DNA of 64,000 nt from Toxorhynchites rutilus septentrionalis (Eukaryota; Arthropoda; Insecta; Diptera; Culicidae), in the NCBI RefSeq assembly GCF_029784135.1, contig NC_073746.1, forward strand, positions 117,116,035 through 117,180,034, written 5' to 3'. Both the position numbers and the translations under genes were made by a program. A model generated the notes under the pieces. The model saw nothing but the letters and a program-made list of their open reading frames with translations, did not search any database and was not told the origin of the DNA. Numbering within the stretch: position 1 is the stretch's first letter; the number at the start of each line of letters is the position of its first letter. Below, one piece after another: positions 12,064 to 22,668 of the stretch.

Positions 12064-12098
12064 TATATAAGCGAGCGCCGCTTGGAAATCCTTCAGTT
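12064..12098 (+). promoter_or_regulatory. RNA polymerase II core promoter: TATA box and Inr
   Basis: TATATAA at 12064-12070 is followed by TCAGTT at 12093-12098. The arthropod initiator consensus is TCAGT, and its A lies 31 bp after the first T of the TATA box, the canonical spacing. CCAATC just upstream (about 12055) adds a CCAAT-like word. The layout resembles promoters of short, strongly transcribed insect genes such as replication-dependent histones. No long ORF follows; the first frames are under 30 codons. Confidence 0.6.
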
Positions 12099-12299
12099 CT
12101 AATTGAACAGCGATTGGAGCATGTTGTCGCTGTTGTGGTGAAGCTCTTCATTTATCATGAAAGCGCGGATGAACGGTGTCAACAAGAGCCTGTTTGTGCA
12201 CCTTAGGCCAGAAGGGAATCCATCAGGAGGAGAGTGATGCCACAAACGGTTCCCCGGGAAGATCTCGAAGAAGCCGCTACTCACACACACATACACGCG

Positions 12300-12738
12300 C
12301 GGAATTCTTTCCGTTTGGATGCCATTCAGCATCGAGAAAGATCCGAAAAATAATCTGCCAGTTCCTCTGGGAATTTGAAAATACATTCATGTGAAAGAGT
12401 TTATTTGAATGTTTTCTATCCATGTAACACTGTGACCAAATGTGTTTCAATCAAGTTCTATTAACAGATGGTTATCAAGTTAGCATAAACCACTGGTGGG
12501 CTTCCAGTATCGAGGAAACTGTGGAAATATCTTATCGTTACTGAAAATAATCTGTCAGTTCCTCTGGGAATTTAAAAATACATTCATGTGAAAGAGTTTA
12601 TTTTAATGTATTCTATCCATGTAACACTGTGACCAAATACATTTGGTTTTGTGATTTTTCAATCAATCGCAATTAACAGGATAGCTTCTGAAGATTATTC
12701 TTCTCCATCAGTAGGATATTTTCGTATCCAATATTGTA
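12300..12738 (+). repeat. 197-bp tandem repeat, block A (2 units)
   Basis: A header with GGAATTCTTTCCGTTTGGAT leads into two units whose TAATCTG words start at 12351 and 12548, exactly 197 bp apart. Each contains CAGTTCCTCTGGGAATTT and CTATCCATGTAACACTGTGA. The last unit ends in a different tail (TTTGGTTTTGTGATTTTTCA, then GGATAGCTTCTGAAG). Confidence 0.9.
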
Positions 12739-13074
12739 TGCGCCCGCAATCGATTATTGCTCAGTTGCCGAAAGTTCCGAGCTCAGAGAGTTCATTCCCC
12801 TCTAGTTTGCCTTCCAAATTGCCACCGTAAACCACGCCTTCTCTCGATTCAATCACGCACAAAAAGCATACTTAAGCGATATTCTGGTGGTGAGACGCAT
12901 TCATTTTTCGTGAGGACATCGACAAGACAACATCGTTGCTGAGGATGCTGGACGGCGAAGGATCGAGATCTGCCCTGAAACGCAAGCAGCTTGTTTGAAA
13001 CTGTGAGGGAGCACAGAGAAGCCGATCCTTCAGGAGAAGAGAAGGTGACCATCGAAGCAGCCGCTACACATACA

Positions 13075-13726
13075 CATACACGCACGGAATTCTTTCCGTT
13101 TGGATGCCATTTAGCATCGAGAAAGATCCGGAAAATAATCTGCCAGTTCCTCTAGGAATTTAAAAATACATTCATGTGAAAGAGTTAATTTGAATGTTTT
13201 CTATCCATGTAACACTGTGACCAAATATGTTTCAATCAAGTGCTATTAACAGATGGTTATCGAGTTAGCATTAACCACTGGTGGGCTTCCAGTATCGAGG
13301 AAAATGTGGAAATATTTAATCGTTACTGAAAATAATCTGCCAGTTCCTCTGGGAATTTAAAATTACATTCATGTGAAAGAGTTTAGTTTGATGTTTTCTA
13401 CCCATGTAACACTGTGACCAAATATGTTTCAATCAAGTGCTATGAACAGATGGTTATCGAGTTAGCATCAACCACTGGATGGCTTCCAGTATCGAGGAAA
13501 ATGTGGAAATATCTAATCGTTACTGAAAATAATCTGCCGGTTCCTCTGGGAATTTAAAATTACATTCATGTGAAAGAGTTTATTTTAATGTTTTCTATCC
13601 ATGTAACACTGTGACCAAATACATTTGGTTTTGTGATTTTTCAATCAATCGCAATCAACAGGATAGCTTCTGAAGATTATTCTTCCCCATCAGTAGGATA
13701 TTTCCGTATCCAATATTGAATGCATA
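13075..13726 (+). repeat. 197-bp tandem repeat, block B (3 units)
   Basis: The same header (GGAATTCTTTCCGTTTGGAT at about 13085) leads into three units with TAATCTG at 13136, 13333 and 13530, again exactly 197 bp apart. The block closes with the same tail as block A. Blocks A and B are therefore a segmental duplication that differ by one unit, as expected from unequal exchange. Confidence 0.9.
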
Positions 13727-13879
13727 AAACCTTGTGCCTCCAACGTAACGCTCTCGTTCTCGAAGTTCTCCAAATATTCATTCATTCAGAATGAATTCAG
13801 ATTAAACTTCAAACAAATGATCTCTAAATCAACGATAGTCCTACGTCACCATTGCGGTTATACCATAGATATAACCCAC

Positions 13880-16080
13880 TTCCTGTTTTTTTGGCAGACT
13901 TATCTCACTTCTTAACTAGGCGAACCTAGCCAGAATTTTCACCTGCCCCCGGGCTTCTGAATGCCAAAGGGGGACTAGGCTCTGCGGAATGCACGTATCT
14001 GCATGCTCGTGCTGTTTTAGTCCTGACCGAGGAATTGTCGGACAATCGCGCAGGTGCTAAGGATGACCGACTTTTGGATGCCGGCCAATTCCTTCTCGAT
14101 GTTCAACACCTTTAGCGCTTCCAGAAGTGTCTTCGGGATAATTCCAGTTCCAGAGAGAACGACTGGAACAATTCTTGGGACCTCCCTTAGCCCCCACAGT
14201 TCCTTGAGCTCCACGGCCAATGGTCGGTACTTGCAGATTTTGCGACCGTGGGTCTCCTCCAGATTCTGGTTCAGTGGAATAGCGACATCGATGATGGTGA
14301 CTTTGCGGTCGCTCTTGTCGTAAACCATTATATCTGGGCGGTTGTGGTGGATCGAGAGGTCGGTCAGAACAGTGCGATCCCAGTACAGCTTGAAACGGTC
14401 ATTTTCCAGGACAGGTGCAGGCAGGTACCGGTAGTTCGGTACGTTGTCTTCCAGTAGAGCACATTGGAGCGCCAGTTGTCGATGAACAATACGGGCCACG
14501 TTGTTGTGGCGCTCGGTGTAGGCTGCGTTGGCCAAAACGGGACAGCCTCCCATAATGTGCTCTATGTTTTCACCTGGTTGATGGCACATCCGGCAAATGT
14601 CATCAACGTCTTGATGCCAGACGTACCGCCTGCAGTTTCTCGTCGGCATTATCCTGTCCTGGATGGCTATCATGTCGGCTTCTACTACTGAAGAGAGTTC
14701 ACCACGCGTTAACCACAGATTAGATGCGGCCTTGTCGACGTGTGGCCGGTCCAGTTGATGGGGGTGGGCACCATGCACTGCCTTCTGCTTCCAAGCTGCA
14801 ATCTTCTCCTCCACTGTCTGCAGATTGCAGTTGAGTTGGTACTCCGCTTGCGCCAAGTGCAGAGCGCTGTATCCTCTGTCGGCGGCGCAGACAGCCCGGT
14901 ATAGCGCGTTTTGGTTGGCGCGTTCTGCGAAGTACTCGCGCAGTTGTCGTACCTGGGCAACACACAGTGCAGAAATGTCGACGATTCCAAGTCCCCCTTC
15001 TTTGCGTGGTAGTGAAACTCTCTCCAGTGCCGATTGAGGATGGTGCATTCCGGCCTCTTTGAATGCTTTCCTCATCCTCCTCTCAAGGTCCTCTAGGTTA
15101 GTTTTGCTCCATTTGACTACACCAAAACTGAAGGTCAGCAGGGGAACCGCGAATGTGTTGATCGCGCGTACCTTGTTCCCCGCGTTGAGGAAAGTCCTCA
15201 GGACACAGTTCACTCGACTCAAGAACTTGTCTCGCAGCTCCGTCTTGATGTCGGAGTGGCGAATCCCGGTGAGCTGTCGGAATCCAAGATATTTATAGGA
15301 TTCGCCACGAACCATGTCTCTTATAAACTCGCCGTCATAGACCTCGTAGCCTCCGGATTCGGTAAGTTGTCCTTTCAGCAGGTGGACACAGCGACACTTG
15401 TCGAGGCCGAACTCCATACAGATGTCCCTGCTTATGTCTTCGACAACCCGGATAGCTACACCTAGACGCTGACGTGAATCAGCGTAGACCTTGAGATCGT
15501 CCATGTAAAAGGTATGGGTCACTTCTTCGTGGGCGCCGTCGCCATACCTTATTTTATAGCCATGACCGTTTCTATTGAGCGTCCTACTGAGGGGGTTCAG
15601 TGCCAGACAAAACCAAAGCGGGCTGAAAGAGTCGCCTTGGAATATCCCCCTCTTTATCTGCAGCGTTCTAGACTGCAACACATTTTCCCCATCACTGAGG
15701 TGCAGAGACGTACTCCACTGCCTCATCGCATGCTGCAGGAACCTAACGACGACGGGATCAATTTTGTAGAGCTCCAATACCCGGACGAGAAACGAGTGAG
15801 GTATGGAGTCATAAGCCTTCCTGTAATCGATGTAGGCCATACTTAGGTTCCGCTGGTTATATACCGCCTGGCCGACTATGGCTGCGTCGATGATGGCCTG
15901 GTCTTTGCAGCCATGCGTATTTTTCCTGCATCCTTTCTGCTCTTCTGCGATGATGTGATGCTGTTCGCAGTGAGCAGAAACTTTGGCGGTAATTATGCTG
16001 CTCAGTATTTTGTACAGACTCGATAGGCACGTTATCGGTCTGTACTTTGATGGGTTCAAAGTACTATTGATGCAAAGCAT
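13880..16080 (-). mobile_element. 5'-truncated non-LTR retrotransposon, R2/R4 (REL-endonuclease) group
   Basis: This minus-strand copy starts abruptly inside the reverse transcriptase and runs to the end of the ORF plus a short 3' region. Truncation at the 5' end is typical of incomplete target-primed reverse transcription. The ORF is uninterrupted, so insertion is probably recent. I could not define a target-site duplication, and no poly(A) tail is evident; the 3' boundary near 13.88 kb is approximate. Confidence 0.8.
14017..16080 (-). CDS. reverse transcriptase / restriction-like endonuclease polyprotein (partial)
   Basis: This 687-codon frame encodes the C-terminal part of a single-ORF retrotransposon protein that nicks the target and copies element RNA onto it. 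Reverse transcriptase motifs begin at once (YRPITCLSSLYK), followed by YIDYRKAYDSIPH (about residue 84), GDSFSPLWF and the catalytic FYMDDLKVYA (about residue 200). Near residue 493 is the CCHC-type finger CRMCHQPGENIEHIMGGC, and near residue 583 is RPDIMVYD followed by TIIDVAIP, the PD..D core of the restriction-like endonuclease. A zinc finger followed by this endonuclease, together with Y-M-D-D, places it in the R2/R4/NeSL assemblage, not among APE-type LINEs. The N-terminal DNA-binding region is missing. The stated start is just the first ATG. Several plus-strand frames over it are shadows. Confidence 0.88.
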   Translation of the reverse strand: MLCINSTLNPSKYRPITCLSSLYKILSSIITAKVSAHCEQHHIIAEEQKGCRKNTHGCKDQAIIDAAIVGQAVYNQRNLSMAYIDYRKAYDSIPHSFLVRVLELYKIDPVVVRFLQHAMRQWSTSLHLSDGENVLQSRTLQIKRGIFQGDSFSPLWFCLALNPLSRTLNRNGHGYKIRYGDGAHEEVTHTFYMDDLKVYADSRQRLGVAIRVVEDISRDICMEFGLDKCRCVHLLKGQLTESGGYEVYDGEFIRDMVRGESYKYLGFRQLTGIRHSDIKTELRDKFLSRVNCVLRTFLNAGNKVRAINTFAVPLLTFSFGVVKWSKTNLEDLERRMRKAFKEAGMHHPQSALERVSLPRKEGGLGIVDISALCVAQVRQLREYFAERANQNALYRAVCAADRGYSALHLAQAEYQLNCNLQTVEEKIAAWKQKAVHGAHPHQLDRPHVDKAASNLWLTRGELSSVVEADMIAIQDRIMPTRNCRRYVWHQDVDDICRMCHQPGENIEHIMGGCPVLANAAYTERHNNVARIVHRQLALQCALLEDNVPNYRYLPAPVLENDRFKLYWDRTVLTDLSIHHNRPDIMVYDKSDRKVTIIDVAIPLNQNLEETHGRKICKYRPLAVELKELWGLREVPRIVPVVLSGTGIIPKTLLEALKVLNIEKELAGIQKSVILSTCAIVRQFLGQD

Positions 16081-16370
16081 ACTATTGGTATTTTTTTTGT
16101 ATTTTTATTCGTTATTTTTTTGTTTTTTGTTTGTATACCAATATTGTTGATGTTAGTTATACAATTAAAATCCGTTCGTTGAATTGGTAAACTTCGTTAT
16201 TTTGGACATTCATCGTGAATTTTGATGCGAAAAGTGCGATAAACAGTGAAAAGCAGTGTCCTTTGTGGTGTTTGTAATTGATTACTTCATCTTTCCACCT
16301 CTCCACGCAAAATTTTTGCACAAAAGCGACATCTACCTATCCGCGCCGGAGACAAATATTGCATGCAATC
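16081..16370 (+). other. possible leader of the CR1-clade element
   Basis: This short stretch lies between the truncated R2/R4-type copy and the nested hAT-like MITE. Because the MITE sits 16 bp before the ORF1 start, part of this sequence is probably the 5' UTR of the CR1-clade element. Its 5' end cannot be placed. Confidence 0.4.
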
Positions 16371-17230
16371 TAGGATTGGGCGATCTTTTGAAAAAGATCG
16401 ATCTTGACGGATCGATTTTCAAAACGGCGTAGGGAACGATTCACTGATTAAATCTTTGAATAATCGTTTTTTTTCCAATTTATTTACTTGTTCTATATAA
16501 GTGTTGGTTTTTCTTTAAATGTAGAATAAACATTTCACATTTCTATTCAAATATCGAAGGCGTTTTATTTTGATTCTCAGCATGAGGTCACAAAAAACTT
16601 GAAAGCTAAGAAAAAATGTATATTTCAAGTCGTTTATCTAGTACCGCCATGGAATTATTTAATTAAATAAATTAATAAAAAATTATTATTATAATTTCAA
16701 CAACTGATATTCATCCTGAACTTCGCTGACAATAATCCCATAAAATCCAACCGTGCCATATGTCTGGTATGTGGTAGTCTTGGGTTCTAATATCTTGGTA
16801 GTATGTAGTCCCAGTTCAAGAAAAAAAACGTTCTAGATGGACCTGATGTCACCATCCAACTTCGTTAAAATTTTCACTGTCAGCCTAGTGAATGTGAGTA
16901 ATGATGTAAATATAACTTGTGTACTGGTTTTGTAATGTCCAAACTTACAAAACTGCTTCTCCTAAATTTGGGACCACCAATTTAACAACCTTGAAAGGGA
17001 TTCAATGTTTATGAAATTTTTTATCAGGTTATTTTTGGTGAGATAAAAATCAATGTTCACTGAAAAACAAATTTACAAAAATTTCCCTACGATCAAAAAT
17101 ATCGGCAAGATTGAAAAGAAAAGATCGATTTTCACGATTTTTTAGGGTACAAAGAATCGATCCAAAAAACCGGAAATCGAAGACGAAAAGATCGATCTTC
17201 TAAAGATCGATCCAAGATCGCCCAATCCTA
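16371..17230. mobile_element. hAT-like MITE inserted in the CR1 leader
   Basis: The ends TAGGATTGGGCGATCTT (16371-16387) and its perfect inverse (17214-17230) define an 860-bp element. Subterminal sequence is also inverted and rich in GATCGATC words. It is flanked by CAATC on both sides (16366-16370 and 17232-17236), a probable imperfect target duplication. The TAGG..GGGCG terminus resembles hAT ends, but the duplication is shorter than the usual 8 bp. There is no coding capacity. Confidence 0.75.
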
Positions 17231-17246
17231 ACAATCATCTTCAATC

Positions 17247-18060
17247 ATGCCAACAGCAAGGATGGCATGTACTAAATGCAAAAAAGTCGTCAGCGATTCG
17301 GATCGTATCACGTGTCGTGGATACTGCGGAAGCTCATTCCACGGTCTTCGTGGAATTTTGTGAACTTTTGATCGAAACATTTTTAGGATTTGCGATGGCT
17401 GCGCGGACCTTTTTTCCAACGAACGTTTTCGGAGTATGACGACCCGTTGCACTAACGAAAATATGCCAGATACACTGACCATCAAGTCACTTAAAGAAGA
17501 CATTGCCGGGTTGAAGGATGCAGTCGGTGTTTTATCTGCAAAAATCAACTCTAAGTTTCCTACCCAAACCCTTAGTGCACCGTGGAAGCCCATGCCCGAA
17601 TCAGACCTTGTCCGCAATACACCAAAAAGAAAACGAGAAGACGATGGGTTGGTGAATAACCTACCAATATTCGAGGCACTGAAGCTGCATCCGAAGTTAT
17701 CAAAACTATACCTCCTCCGGCGGAATTGCTGTGGATTTATCTAGCGGCATTTGACCCGAGTTCTTTTGAGAACGACATCGTTAAGTTGTGCAGAGAATGC
17801 TAGAATTTAAGCACTGACGTCGAACCAAAAGTAATCAGGTTGGTTCCCAAGGACAAAGATCCTGCCACCTTGAACTTTGTCACCTTCAAATTCGGCATGA
17901 ACAATTCTCTCAGAAATATTGCCTTGTCTAAATATAGCTGACCGGAAAATGTGTCTTTTCGCGAATTTGTGAATTACCCGCAAAACCATCGAATCATCAG
18001 AATTCCTACGGATAAATTTCCTTCCGAAGGTGGTGGCCAGTAGCGCCAAATCTCGTCATT
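17247..18060 (+). pseudogene. CR1-clade ORF1 relic with PHD-like finger
   Basis: ORF1 proteins of CR1-clade LINEs bind element RNA or DNA. The frame from the ATG at 17247 gives a cysteine/histidine pattern typical of their N-terminal PHD-like finger (CTKCKKVV, TCRGYCGSSFHG, then ICDGCADLF). A coiled-coil-like stretch (TIKSLKEDIAGLKDAVGVL) follows. Further on, in shifted frames, are LVPKDKDPATLNFVTFKFGM and NVSFREFVN, a block shared by these ORF1 C-termini. An in-frame stop after the finger and several frameshifts make it non-functional. It precedes ORF2 in the usual order and lies just downstream of the nested MITE. Confidence 0.78.
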
Positions 18061-18262
18061 TCATGCTTCAGTTACCGTCCCAGAACGCAATGTCTGTAGC
18101 ACTAAGAAAGCCCCTAGTCCTCCCGTCCCAGTCGCGCTTGCAACTCGTACATGCCTTCATAGTCGTTCTGGTCCTGTGGTCGAGGAAGGTGTGGGGGTCT
18201 TTTGAACCTCACATACAGTCAAGTACGTTAACTTTAATAGTTCTCCATCGCCTGATAGTTCC

Positions 18263-21230
18263 ATGACCTTCAGAGTCCCTCAGCAAAATTACAGTAATTA
18301 TTCCGATATTGATCCCACTGCCTGCCGCCTCATGGAAGATTTCGAGCGAACGCCAGTCGAAGGTCTCTTGATGTACTACCAGAACGTCCGTGGCCTGAGG
18401 ACGAAGATAGACGACTTGTTTTTGACAGCTGTTGATTCCAACTCCGATGTCATAGTTCTCACCGAAACCTGGCTCGATGAGCGAATTAATTCGACGCAAT
18501 TGTTTGGCAATGTGTATACTGTATTTCGTAATGACCGTAATCATCTGAATAATTCCAAATCACGCGGAGGTGGAGTCTTGGTTGCAATTTCAAACCGTCT
18601 TAGTTGCAATCGCGACCCTACTCCAGTTTGTTCATCTCTCGAGCAGCTATGGGTTGATATTACGACACCTCACAGATCAGTGAGTGTTGGAGTAATATAC
18701 CTTCCTCCTGACAGGAAATTAGATTCCATCAGCATCAATAGTCGCATCAGTTCGATTGGTAGTGTACTGTCACGGCTAGAACAGAATGATCTGGCTCTAG
18801 TTCTTGGCGATTACAATCAGTCCGGGCTGACTTGGAATGTCACTGAAAATGATCATCTCACCATTGATGTCCTACGTTCGAATATTCCGGCTTCCTGTTG
18901 TACACTCCTGGACGGTTTCAGTCTGCATAACCTAACGCAAATCAACAAGGTTCTGAACATTAATTTTCGGATCCTTGTTTTTGTGCTAGTGAATGAAGCT
19001 GCAATCCCGGAATATTCTGTCATTGAAGCTTCTGAACCATTGATCGGCATCGACCATCCCCGCATTGGAAATTCCTATTAATTTATCGATGCCCGCTCGC
19101 TTTGACAATACAGCTGATGTGCGCGAGCTCGACTTTCGAAGAACTGATTTCGTTGCATTGCGTCAGTTATTTGCCCAGACAGATTGGCAGTTCCTGGACT
19201 CCCACTATACAATAGATGAAGCCCTTAACTATTTCGAGGAGATCGTGGGCCGAGCTATATCTGACTGTGTACCGTTGAGCAGACCTGCTCCGAAATCTGC
19301 TTGTTTCAATGCTCGACTAAGTCATCCGAAACGACTGTGATCAAAGGCGCCCCGCAAGTACTCTCGCACTCACAACTCAATCACCAAACGTTTGCTCTCA
19401 GTTGCTAGCAAGGAATATCGAACGTACAACCGTTTTCTTTACAAAAGGTATACTAGGCGTCTACAGGATAAACTACGCCGCAATCCGAAGCAGTTTTGGT
19501 CGTTTGTGAAGACAAAAAGGAAGGAGGATGGGCTACCAGTGGAGATTCACTTGGATAATAGAACTGCCTGCACCTCATTGGAAAAAATGTAAACTACAGT
19601 GTGAGCACTTCAAAAGTGTGTTCAACGATTACTCCACCTCGTCGACCCAAATTGATCATGCGGTAAGGGGCACTCCTAGAGATATTCGATTTTGATATTA
19701 TCACGATCTCATCAGCCAGCGTGGAATCTGCCATCAAAAAACTGAAATTCTCCAACGCTGCTGGTCCCGACGGAGTTCCCTCCTGTGTTCTGAAGAATTG
19801 CTCTCTTGAGCTTATAACTCCGCTGTCGAAACTATTTAATATTTCGTTGCAGCAGGGTGTGTTTCCAACACGTTGGAAGTCATCATTTATGTTTCCGGTT
19901 TTTAAGAAAGGAAACAAACAGATTGTTAAAAATTATCGAGGGATCACTTCGCTTAACGCATGCTCTAAAATATTGGATATTAAAATGAGAGATTAAGATT
20001 ATTTGACGACGCATTATTTTCTTGCTGCAAACATTATATTTCTGCTGATCAACACGGCTTCCATCCAAAGAGATCAGTCTCAACCAATATTGTTTCTTTC
20101 GTCTCGCTTTGCCTCAGGAATATGGAAGCTGGAGCGCAGATGGATATTGTGTACACAGACCTCACGGCTGCTTTCGACAGAATCGACTACACTATACTGC
20201 TGGCTAAGCTACACTGCTGAGAAGCTTGGTGTATCTCCAAGACTTACTCGTTGGTTCAAGTCATACCTTACCAACCGAAATATATTCGTACGAATTGGAT
20301 CTGATGTTTCGGAGAATTTCACTAACCTTGGACCGTTGCTTTTCTCTATATTCATGATCGGATTAATCCTTCCAATTGGAAGTCGATCATTCTACGCGGA
20401 TGATGTTAAAATGTTTATGACAGCTCGAAACTCAGCAGATTGCATGCGACTACAGCACCTGATAAACACCTTTGTAGTGTGGTGCTCAAGAAATTTTCTG
20501 ACACTAAGTGTGCAAAAATGCAGTGTCATAACATTTCACCGAAAACTGAAGCCAATAACGTTTACATACACGATCGACTTTCAAACTTTGCTACGGGTTG
20601 AAAAAATAATTGATCTCGGTATTACGCTTGACTCTGCCTTAATGTTTAAGCCGCATTACTCGGACATAATAAATAGGGCTAACAAGCAACTCGGATTCAT
20701 CTTTAAAATCTCCGACGAGTTTCGCGATCCTACCTGTTTGAAAGCATTGTTCTACACGCTTGTTCGATCGATTCTGGAATTCGGCGTGGTGGTTTGGTGC
20801 CCTTATCATACAGAGTGAATTGCAAGGATAAAAGCCGTTCAGAGGAAATTCGTCCGTTATGCCTTACGTAACCTTCCATGGAATGACCCAAACAGTCTAC
20901 CACCATACGAGGCCCGTTGTCAGCTGCTAGAACTGGAAACACTCGGTTCTAGAAGAGAAGTTAGCCAGGCAATGTTTGCAGTTGAAGTGTTACTGGGCGA
21001 AATTGATAGTCCTGGTGTTCTTGCGTAGCTTAATATTTATTTTACCTGAGAGAGTACTTCGTTCAAGAAGTTTTTTTCATCTTGGATCCCGTTTTACAAA
21101 CTACAGCTTGCATAACCCAATTCGCTACATGTCAGTCCGGTACAATGAATTTTATGGATACTTCGACTTCAACCTCTCTGCTGAAGCTTTTCGTTTTCGG
21201 ATTCAACGAGGATTACTGGATCAATAGTGA
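18263..21230 (+). pseudogene. CR1-clade ORF2 relic (APE endonuclease and reverse transcriptase)
   Basis: The first 272 codons are an apurinic-like endonuclease domain: YYQNVRGLRTK, VLTETWLDE, RGGGVLVAISN and VLGDYNQSG carry the expected catalytic Asn, Glu and Asp. After frameshifts near 18.95-19.34 kb the reverse transcriptase follows: PKQFWSFVKTKRK, NAAGPDGVPSCVLKN (about 19.76 kb), YRGITSLNACSKIL, DIVYTDLTAAFDRIDY (about 20.13 kb) and the catalytic FYADDVKMF (about 20.39 kb). The GVPQGS block before NLGPLLFS is deleted. C-terminal fragments reach about 21.23 kb. At least six frame breaks make it inactive. The TETWL/RGGG signature fits CR1, and the ORF1 type supports this; Jockey is the alternative. 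Confidence 0.85.
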
Positions 21231-21369
21231 ATGCCGGAAAAAGGCGCTTCCTGCGATGAGCTAATTTTACCCAAAATGTCAATAGAATGTACCCAATATT
21301 CTACTCATACAGCCATTTGAAAATAATGCAATTTGAGTCGGGATAGCCTTCAAAACCGGATGCAACTAT

Positions 21370-21640
21370 CAATCTAGATCGATAAGGCAACGAATGATAG
21401 ATTGAAACGATCATCGAAAAAGAACCGGAATAGGTCCGAAGTCACGATGAAGTAATGCTACAGCATAACAAGGCACCGGCGCATACGGCTAATGCCGTGA
21501 AGGATGCAATAAGAACCCTTAACTGGGAAACGTCATCGCACCCGCCGTATTCCCAAGGTCTGGCCCCGTCAGATAATCACATTTTTACTTCAATGCGACA
21601 TACACTTGCAAAGCAGCAAAGATCAATTCTATCTCAATAA
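21370..21640 (+). pseudogene. mariner transposase relic (C-terminal)
   Basis: The frame from 21455 reads MLQHNKAPAHTANAVKDAIR and later HPPYSQGLAPSDNHIFTSM. These match the second (DNAPAHT) and third (SPDLAPSDYH) catalytic blocks of mariner transposases, with the second Asp changed to Asn (DNAPAHT to NKAPAHT region) and SPDL changed to SQGL. Degraded sequence just upstream (MIDLNDHRKRTG) fits the preceding linker. No terminal repeats were found. It differs from the mariner at 43.1 kb and is a separate, older family. Confidence 0.85.
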
Positions 21641-21649
21641 CTTCACCCT

Positions 21650-22102
21650 AATATTTGCGAATATTGCGAATATTTTTGAAAGCTGTGAGCCGTTTAATAG
21701 GAGATATATTTCCACAACTTCCAATTCATAAATTTTAACTGTAGTACAAATATTTTTATTATTATTTAATAATTCATCAAAATTTAACAAAATTAATAAC
21801 ACCTCAGTAAAAATCTCATACCCAGCATTATACAGAACTACTAAAAATGTAAATATTGGATAGAATTATTCTTTAAAGTCTTGTCAGATGATTTTGAACA
21901 TCAAAATTTATTTCCATTCGAATTTCAATATTTTCGAAATAATCTCTTGTTTACACTGAGTGGGGGTGAGAATGGGTCAAGCCCAAAATTGTGTTCCATG
22001 CCAAATCGATATAGTGATTGTCAGATTTTCATGAAAATTTGTAGTTTTAAATCTTATCGTAAAATATCACACCCGTTTTTTTATTTTTTTATTTTTTTTC
22101 AT
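21650..22102. other. AT-rich, nothing recognised
   Basis: The sequence is A/T-rich without coding signal or terminal repeats that I can support. Confidence 0.5.
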
Positions 22103-22668
22103 CAGTGTGGTCATTTTCATTATTTTGTGGTCCGAAAAATCTACTTTTTCCCCTTTTTCCAGAAATGACCATTTCCAATAATTCATAACTTTTGAAATAC
22201 TGGGTCGATTTAGGTGATCGATATATCAAATTAAAGCCAATGAGTTTTGTTTAAAGAACATTACACTTGAAGAAAAAACCAGATTTTGTTTTCGTAATTA
22301 TTGATTGTAATTGTATCCACAACGGTTTCGGAACTAAGGTCACCATATTTTTTATATTTTTTCTTGAAAGCGGATGTTTTTTACATAACATATCCGAATA
22401 TCAGAGAGGTGTTTTTTTCGTTTTCGAGTGATTTTGCAAAGTTAAACATGCTTTCAGTTTTTGTTCAATATTCCTATGCGACTGGACAACATCTATGCAA
22501 CTAGAATCCAATTTTTATGCCTATGTGGTGTTTCATGTGGCTTCAAATTGGTATATTGATCATCTGAATCGGCCCGGTAGTTTAAAAGTTCTGAATTTAA
22601 AAAAAAATCATTTTTGGAAAAAATGGGAAAAAGCAGCCCTAAAATGGAAATGATCACCCTAATAACAA
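22103..22668. repeat. palindromic repeat, family with TGATCACCCTAATAA end
   Basis: About 22108-22280 (GTGGTCATTTTCATTATTTT, TGGGTCGATTTAGGTGATCG) is mirrored at about 22530-22665 (GATCATCTGAATCGGCCCGG, TGGAAATGATCACCC). The end word CACCCTAATAA followed by AAAAATATGGGTCTAAT recurs at about 41.1 kb, and a related CACCCTAATAATAA end occurs at 49.1 kb, so this is a dispersed family. No coding capacity. The sequence to 22930 continues with related but unassigned AT-rich DNA. Confidence 0.65.

Larger units (their letters stand above)
11814..13848. mobile_element. about 2-kb repeat element with GACGTAGGACTA ends
   Basis: The left end reads TGACGTAGGACTACGTC and the right end is the inverse (AGTCCTACGTCA). 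Subterminal stretches are also inverted: AACGAAAGCGTTACG (about 11870) against GTAACGCTCTCGTT (about 13744). The element holds a core promoter, two short header modules and five 197-bp units. A second element with similar termini lies at 37593-39600. No transposase is encoded. The right boundary is uncertain because the sequence up to about 13900 may belong to it. Superfamily unknown. Confidence 0.6.

Noticed and set aside
12300..13726. CRISPR-like or satellite array
   Set aside because: Repeats are 197 bp without unique spacers and lie in a eukaryotic transposon; two short blocks only, so neither CRISPR nor a true satellite.
14054..15846. Several plus-strand ORFs of 60-110 codons
   Set aside because: All are antisense to the R2/R4-group polyprotein and have no motifs of their own.
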